DNA of 10,180 nt from CAZCWX01 sp964502465 (lineage in GTDB: Bacteria; Desulfobacterota; Binatia; Bin18): the NCBI GenBank assembly GCA_964502465.1, contig CAZCWX010000645.1, positions 1-10,180 on the forward strand, given 5' to 3'. A program made the position numbers and the translations under genes. Of the stretch, positions 5,784 to 10,180 are shown piece after piece. The notes below the pieces were generated by a model. That model was given only the letters and a program-made list of their open reading frames with translations, was not told the origin of the DNA and did no database searches. How positions within the stretch are numbered: position 1 is the stretch's first letter; every line of letters begins with the position of its first letter.

Positions 5784-5911
5784 AAAAGCGCAAAGGCTGG
5801 AGGGCAATACAGACGCCAGAAGGCAAAAGTCACGGGGGAAACCTTTCATTCCGCAATCTGCATTCCGCAACTCTGGAACGTAGTTCTCAGTCCTCAGCCC
5901 TTGTTCCTTGG
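5784..5911. other. Convergent intergenic gap with short degenerate repeats
   Basis: The 128 bp lie between two genes whose 3' ends face each other. I looked for a hairpin followed by a T-run on either strand and found none. The gap contains CATTCCGCAA twice, 14 bp apart (5847-5856, 5861-5870), and the near-duplicate heptamers TTCTCAG and TCCTCAG (5884-5897). Confidence 0.5.
5847..5870. repeat. Direct repeat of CATTCCGCAA, 14-bp period
   Basis: Two exact 10-bp copies separated by TCTG lie in the convergent gap. They may be a remnant of a dispersed short repeat family; only a genome-wide count could tell. Confidence 0.5.
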
Positions 5912-8299
5912 TTAAGAGACCTGCACCTTGCTTGCGTGTGGGGGTGGAGCCACACGATCCGTCACCCCTGCCGTGGCAAAACGCGGCTTAAACAACGACA
6001 CCATCGAGGGAATGAATATCAGGGCCCCAACAATGTGAAGGAAGAGAATGAGGGTCAGTAAGAGACCCATTTCCGCCTGAAACTTCATGGGAAAGAAGAG
6101 CCAGAAAATAACACTCGCAGTCAGAGTGGTGCCAGTAAATAAAATGGCCCGCCCGGTTGTCATCAACGCCTCTTCGATCGCCTGATCAATATCAGCAAAG
6201 TGCCCGTACTCTTCGGTGATGCGCGAGAGCACATAGTACCCATAGTCAATGCCAATCCCAATGCCGATGGCGGCAATCGGCAGCGAGTTAATGTTCAGGT
6301 CAATATTCGTCCAGTACATAATCGTTTCAGTGAGCGGTTGCGCCACAATCGACGGAATCATCACGATCAGTGCAGCCGCCAGAGATCGGTAGGTGAGAAA
6401 ACTCAAGATGAAGACCGTCGCTAACACCAGGATAAGGTTCCACTTATACGACCACTCCACCTCTTCGTTCACTGCAGCCAAGATACCAAACAACCCCCCA
6501 GCCAGCCGGAAGCTGAGATCGTTCTCGGGGTTTGCAGCAATGTACTCCCTGGCTTGTGCCAGGGCTCCCATGATCGTGTCGTAGCTGTCGTCGCGAAAGA
6601 AAATCGTGATCGTCGCATTTTGCAGATCCTTATCGACGAAGCGTTCCAGTGCTGGCGCACCGGCGGACATCAGAAAATACGAGAACATATTGCCGATATC
6701 TTTTGACTCTGTGGGCAGAATCGCCCACTTCGGAATCCCTTCCTCGAACATTTGGTAGGTCTGGCGAATGATATCGACGCCACTGGCACTCCCTCCAGCC
6801 ATGTTATTGTTTTTTTCCATATATCGCTGGAATTTCTCGAGGGCGTGCAACGCCTCCACACTGCGGAATACCCCGGGCTCATGGCCCTCAGCAATAATGG
6901 TGAGCTGAGAAATGCCGGCAAATTCCTTCTCGATGATCCGGTCATAGGCCACGTTATAGGGGTGATCTTCATAAAAAAGCGCTTTGCCGATCGAGACATC
7001 GCCGACCTTCAATTGCTGGGCGTAGTAAATTCCCACCCCAAGGGAGAGAACGAAACTGACCGCCGTCACGTAGCGCGCGCGGCCACGGCTAATCTTGACG
7101 AGGCCGCGGTTCAGGCCGGTGTAAACTTTGTCGGAGAATCGCTGGCCAGATTTCGCATCCCAGCGCGGCGGCCGGAGAAACGACAACAGAATGGGGTGTA
7201 AGGTCACCACACTGATCGAAATCGTAAAAATCCAGAAACTGGAGAGAAACGCCATTTTCTGAATCAGGGGAATACGGGCGATCGCCAGGCTCAGAATCGC
7301 CAGCCCATCAGACGCAATCGAGACCAAAGCCGGCGAAAACAGGCCTAAGTATGACTGCGTAATGGCGGCATTTTTGTCGCCTAAGCGGAAATATTCTTCA
7401 TGGTACCGCTCCATCGATTGTACCGAGTGCGACAAGGCACGAGCGGTAATAAGGAGAAAGACCACAATCATCAACAGGTCGATGGTAAATCCCATCGAAC
7501 CAGCGAAACCCAAGGCCCACACCGTGCTCAGGGTCCCAGAAAACAAGGGAATCAACACGCCCTGCACTGTACGGAAGTAAAACCACAAGAGGGCCATGAT
7601 CGAGAGGATAGTGAGGATGGAGATACCGAAAATCCAGTTCTTGTAGCTAAAGATCCAGCAGAAGAGCATGGGGAAGCCGGTCATATAGATGGCATGCTGA
7701 CTATCGGTCTCTTGCGCGCTGAGTTGGAACAAGCGCTCTTTCATGCGGCCAAAGTCCAGGCCGGTCTCCCAAAAGCCTGCGGTGATCAGGGCGACTTTGT
7801 TGTCACGCGAGACAAAGAAGTCAAGAATACCATCGTTGGTGTAGACGAGCTTCTTCACACGCGCTGCCTCTGCCGGGTCTTTGGGAGGGCCAGGGAAAAA
7901 CAGGGGAAGCACGCGAATCCCTGCTCCAGAGATCTGGATGCTTCGCACCGCCGGGTGGGAGATCGACCGTACCTGCCAGGGATTCACTCCTGGCGTTTCG
8001 AGCAAGGCAATGGTCAGTCGGTCTATTTTATTCAGGGTCTCAACATTGAAGATGTCCCCTTCCTTGACCTCAACCGCTGCCACCAAAATGTTGGCCGACC
8101 CAAACATGCGGACATGTTTTCTGACAAGCTGCATATAGGGATGGCCCGGGGGATAAAAATCTAGAAAGTTCATTTGCAGCCTGGTATGGGAGAGCTGGGC
8201 GACGAAAAACACGGTGACCGCCAGCGCAATGGCAAGCACGGGCCAACGATAACGCAGGAGAAAGTGGAGATATGCCTCCATCCACTTGCGCGGCAACAT
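5912..8299 (-). CDS. RND-superfamily (MMPL/COG1033-type) exporter
   Basis: 795 residues from ATG 8299, the usual size for this family. The topology is the RND duplication. It has TM1 (about 19-36), a periplasmic domain (about 40-215), a membrane bundle with five helices (about 220-376), TM7 (about 410-427), a second periplasmic domain (about 430-615) and a final five-helix bundle (about 620-770). The second half carries the proton-relay pair Asp685-Tyr686 in GIGIGIDYGYYVLSRITEEYG (680-700); the matching place in the first half is Ser290-His291 in ITARALSHSVQSMERYHEEY, a pattern I recall from a deltaproteobacterial branch of the family. It sits in the inner membrane and would export a hydrophobic or lipid-like substrate using the proton gradient; the substrate is unknown. 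AAGGAGG (8317-8311) precedes ATG 8299 by 11 nt. A longer frame from GTG 8344 would contain this site, and has no ribosome binding site of its own. Confidence 0.87.
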   Translation of the reverse strand: MLPRKWMEAYLHFLLRYRWPVLAIALAVTVFFVAQLSHTRLQMNFLDFYPPGHPYMQLVRKHVRMFGSANILVAAVEVKEGDIFNVETLNKIDRLTIALLETPGVNPWQVRSISHPAVRSIQISGAGIRVLPLFFPGPPKDPAEAARVKKLVYTNDGILDFFVSRDNKVALITAGFWETGLDFGRMKERLFQLSAQETDSQHAIYMTGFPMLFCWIFSYKNWIFGISILTILSIMALLWFYFRTVQGVLIPLFSGTLSTVWALGFAGSMGFTIDLLMIVVFLLITARALSHSVQSMERYHEEYFRLGDKNAAITQSYLGLFSPALVSIASDGLAILSLAIARIPLIQKMAFLSSFWIFTISISVVTLHPILLSFLRPPRWDAKSGQRFSDKVYTGLNRGLVKISRGRARYVTAVSFVLSLGVGIYYAQQLKVGDVSIGKALFYEDHPYNVAYDRIIEKEFAGISQLTIIAEGHEPGVFRSVEALHALEKFQRYMEKNNNMAGGSASGVDIIRQTYQMFEEGIPKWAILPTESKDIGNMFSYFLMSAGAPALERFVDKDLQNATITIFFRDDSYDTIMGALAQAREYIAANPENDLSFRLAGGLFGILAAVNEEVEWSYKWNLILVLATVFILSFLTYRSLAAALIVMIPSIVAQPLTETIMYWTNIDLNINSLPIAAIGIGIGIDYGYYVLSRITEEYGHFADIDQAIEEALMTTGRAILFTGTTLTASVIFWLFFPMKFQAEMGLLLTLILFLHIVGALIFIPSMVSLFKPRFATAGVTDRVAPPPHASKVQVS

Positions 8300-8310
8300 G
8301 ACCTTCGGGT

Positions 8311-8317
8311 CCTCCTT
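8311..8317 (-). promoter_or_regulatory. Ribosome binding site AAGGAGG that favours the exporter start at 8299
   Basis: This is the strongest Shine-Dalgarno match near the exporter start, 11 nt upstream of ATG 8299. It would be coding if GTG 8344 were used. The ATG start gives MLPRKWMEAYLHFLLRYRW, a typical short cytoplasmic lead into TM1. Confidence 0.6.
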
Positions 8318-8376
8318 TGTTCGTGCAACCTCAGTCAGATCCACCAGAGCAGGGGAGCAGACGTGAGGCGACGGGC

Positions 8377-8405
8377 AGGCTATGCTTGTCCCCAGTTCCT
8401 GTCAA
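8377..8405 (-). promoter_or_regulatory. Predicted sigma-70-type promoter of the exporter gene
   Basis: On the minus strand a perfect -35 box TTGACA (8405-8400) is followed by 17 bp and TAGCCT (8382-8377; three of six consensus bases). Transcription would begin near 8370, about 70 nt before ATG 8299. It lies in the gap after the antiporter gene, so the exporter can be expressed on its own even though both genes share a strand. I see no terminator between them, so read-through is also possible. Confidence 0.5.
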
Positions 8406-8440
8406 GCCAATTCTGCTCTTTCTGCCAGCGCCTCAGGTCG

Positions 8441-10180
8441 TCAGGGAGTGTTGTCTATTCCTCCCGCTCCAGCGCGCTGACGAGCGTCGGCGAGGTGTTG
8501 AGGGACTCCCCATAAGTAGAGGACATCTCCAGGCTGGATCTGAAAATCTGGTCCAGGGTTGGCAATACGTTCTGTTCCTCTCTGTACACCAACGACGAGC
8601 ACTTCCAATTCTTCACGCAAACCAAGCTCCGCCAGGGTATGGCGCGCAAATGGGGAATCATCAGGAATGGCCACTGAAGCGACCTGCGGCAACGCTACGG
8701 CTGGACCTTTTTTTTGCGCGGCAAGTTCCGTGAGCAGTTGTATGGCAGCTTCCAACTGGTCCCGCTCGCCCAGGAGCACTAATACATCACCAGGAAGGAG
8801 TACGGTATCCGCTTGTGGCACCAGCACTTGCTCTGGATCGCGATAAATCGCGATGATACTCGCGCCAGTTACGGTGCGCACCTGCAGGGCTTGAATCGGT
8901 CGGTTCAGACCGGTGGGGAACAATGGGACGACAAAATCTTCAGTCTGGACTGCAAGGCCATAGCGGTCTCCCAGGAGCCGTGTGACTTCGTTGCGTCCGC
9001 TCCACTCTGTCGTTGGGGCAGCAGGGGCAGACGTCGTGTCAGTGCCACTCAGCGTACTTAACACGCCTTCGATCCGGGAGTGAAATCGCAAGAGCGATTC
9101 CCAGAAGAAGTATGTTGTCACCAGTAATCCCCCACCAACAATCCCTAGTGGGACAAGCGGCGGCAACACTGGAGAGCCGACCGCCAGCACAAAGACCGCC
9201 GCCACCCACCCGAGCAGGAACCGCAGCGTATTGCGAACCAGTTGCGTTTGACTGACGGTCTCGTCAGTACGGCGCCGCAGCAAGGTCGCAGTAATGGTTT
9301 GCATGAGCTTCTCCAGGGTACGACTGATAAGAAAGAGAAAGGGCAGGACAACGGCTGCGGCACTGCCCCACTGCAGGATCTCACTTTGTTTCGGCAACGC
9401 CTCTGGGAGCATCCGTACTAGTGGTCGTACCCCGCTCCAGGTCACGACAAATAAGGACACAGTGACCGCGAGGTAGAGGATGAGCCGGAGAAACAGCCCC
9501 TGCACAGCGCTTTGCGAGCGCGGAGTACGCGCAGCCAGACGACTGACCCAAGCAGTATAAAATGTCGCAAAAGTAAGAAGAGGTCGAGGACTGAGGCGCG
9601 TCAGCGCCGCGGTGAGCGCATGTGCCGACCGCAGGAGGTAGGGGGTTAAGAGTGTGGTCACAGAGGAGACGGCGACTGCCACGGGGTACAGGGTTGCGCT
9701 GGTCACTCCACTGGTTCGGCCTAGATTCGCGATGATAAATGAGAATTCGCCGATCTGAGCCATGCCTAAGCCCATAGGCAGCGCAACCTGTCCAGGATAT
9801 CCTGCTAAAAACGCGGCAAAACTGCAGCTGATAATTTTCCCCACCACCGTCAGAGCCGTCAGAAAAAGAATGACACCCCATAAATCAACAACGAGGCGCG
9901 GTTCGAGCAACATCCCCGTTGCCACGAAGAACACGGCAGTGAACATCTCGCGGATTGGGCTAATACGTTCAACAACAATATGGGCTTCTCTGGCTTCCGC
10001 CATAATCGCCCCCATCAGGAAAGCGCCCAGGGCGACCGAAAATCCCAGGGAAGCGCCAAACACAGCCAGGCCAAACGCCAGCCCCAGCACTGCAACAGTC
10101 AGCATTTCACTGCGCTTAAAGCTCGCAACAAAAGTCAACAAGCGCGGGATAAAAAATATCCCGACCAGTAAAGCGGTGAC
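8441..10180 (-). CDS. CPA2-family cation:proton antiporter with two C-terminal RCK_C domains, 5' part beyond window
   Basis: The frame is open from the right edge (10180) to TGA 8443-8441, giving 579 visible residues; the TTG at 10141 is an internal Leu, not the start. Visible residues 1-185 are the C-terminal half of a Na+/H+ exchanger domain of KefB/KefC type: LGFSVALGAFLMGAIMAEA, then ATGMLLEPR, then GLGMAQIGEFSFIIANLG (137-154). Next come about four extra membrane segments (about 228-248, 272-286, 320-335, 342-358). The soluble C-terminus holds two RCK_C (TrkA_C) modules, about 408-483 (ASIIAIYRDPE, LLPGDVLVLLG) and 498-568 (LEVLVVGVQRG, IQPGDVLYLWG). No Rossmann RCK_N (G-x-G-x-x-G) domain is seen in the visible part. 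The role is K+ or Na+ exchange for protons at the inner membrane, with RCK_C modules as likely ligand sensors. The ion and ligand are unknown. Confidence 0.87.
   Translation of the reverse strand, partial: VTALLVGIFFIPRLLTFVASFKRSEMLTVAVLGLAFGLAVFGASLGFSVALGAFLMGAIMAEAREAHIVVERISPIREMFTAVFFVATGMLLEPRLVVDLWGVILFLTALTVVGKIISCSFAAFLAGYPGQVALPMGLGMAQIGEFSFIIANLGRTSGVTSATLYPVAVAVSSVTTLLTPYLLRSAHALTAALTRLSPRPLLTFATFYTAWVSRLAARTPRSQSAVQGLFLRLILYLAVTVSLFVVTWSGVRPLVRMLPEALPKQSEILQWGSAAAVVLPFLFLISRTLEKLMQTITATLLRRRTDETVSQTQLVRNTLRFLLGWVAAVFVLAVGSPVLPPLVPLGIVGGGLLVTTYFFWESLLRFHSRIEGVLSTLSGTDTTSAPAAPTTEWSGRNEVTRLLGDRYGLAVQTEDFVVPLFPTGLNRPIQALQVRTVTGASIIAIYRDPEQVLVPQADTVLLPGDVLVLLGERDQLEAAIQLLTELAAQKKGPAVALPQVASVAIPDDSPFARHTLAELGLREELEVLVVGVQRGTERIANPGPDFQIQPGDVLYLWGVPQHLADARQRAGAGGIDNTP

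Noticed and set aside
5521..5883. 120-codon plus-strand frame overlapping the 92-residue gene
   Set aside because: TTG start, low-complexity Ser/Thr/Ala/Pro composition, and the other frame has an ideal ribosome binding site and balanced composition.
5784..5911. Bidirectional terminator between the converging genes
   Set aside because: Only very short pairings such as TTCC/GGAA are present, with no stable stem followed by a T-run on either strand.
7400..8164. 254-codon plus-strand frame opposite the RND exporter
   Set aside because: It is antisense to a gene with clear family motifs; the product is His/Gln/Asp/Gly-rich, as expected of the complement of a membrane-protein gene.
8342..8344. 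GTG as the start of the RND exporter
   Set aside because: No ribosome binding site precedes it, whereas AAGGAGG precedes ATG 8299; the extra 15 residues are polar and not typical of the family.
9381..9881. 166-codon minus-strand frame inside the antiporter gene
   Set aside because: It is a shifted frame of the antiporter, whose exchanger motifs are unambiguous in the other frame.
10139..10141. TTG as the start of the antiporter
   Set aside because: The frame stays open to the window edge with hydrophobic, family-like residues upstream, and the N-terminal half of the exchanger domain is missing, so the gene begins beyond the window.

Overview
The window is a gene-dense stretch of a bacterial chromosome with moderately high GC. 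It carries ten protein genes in three strand blocks, two of them cut by the window edges. I saw no RNA gene, IS element, CRISPR array or prophage. The envelope proteins (an RND/MMPL exporter, a Sec-exported small protein, CPA2-type antiport) suggest a Gram-negative organism. The gene set recalls deltaproteobacterial or related lineages, but that is an impression from family resemblance, not a placement.

Left block (1-3024, minus strand): an operon reading leftwards. First is a regulator that fuses an excisionase/MerR-type helix-turn-helix to a PTS EIIA domain. Next is HyfB, the large antiporter-like membrane subunit of a group 4 [NiFe]-hydrogenase-type complex. Then comes HyfC, the NuoH-like membrane anchor, cut by the left edge. 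The catalytic subunits would lie further left, so the window cannot tell a true hydrogenase from a cofactor-less relative. A strong sigma-70-like promoter (TTGACA, 17-bp spacer, TAAAAG) sits just before the regulator, and its spacer holds a 10-bp-spaced direct repeat of ATGTCC that could be an autoregulatory operator.

The 399 bp at 3025-3423 are non-coding. They hold that promoter, a perfect TTGAC-N4-GTCAA palindrome of CRP/FNR type, a 9-bp tandem repeat and an imperfect long-loop inverted repeat.

Middle block (3424-5783, plus strand): four closely packed genes. They encode a small exported protein with one Cys pair, the alpha and beta subunits of a CoA-transferase-fold enzyme that resembles mycobacterial IpdA/IpdB (CoA-thioester ring-cleaving hydrolase) more than classical CoA transferases, and a 92-residue protein I do not recognise. 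Alpha and beta lie in one reading frame separated by a single TAG.

Right block (5912-10180, minus strand): a twelve-helix-type RND/MMPL exporter with its own promoter, and upstream of it a CPA2 cation:proton antiporter with two C-terminal RCK_C (TrkA_C) domains and no RCK_N domain, whose N-terminus lies beyond the right edge. HyfB/HyfC, the exporter and the antiporter all couple ion gradients to other work, but nothing in the sequence ties the three blocks to one pathway. I did not find a clearly new system. The best leads are the EIIA-regulator/Hyf pairing with its promoter-operator, and the atypical active-site residues of the CoA enzyme and the exporter.
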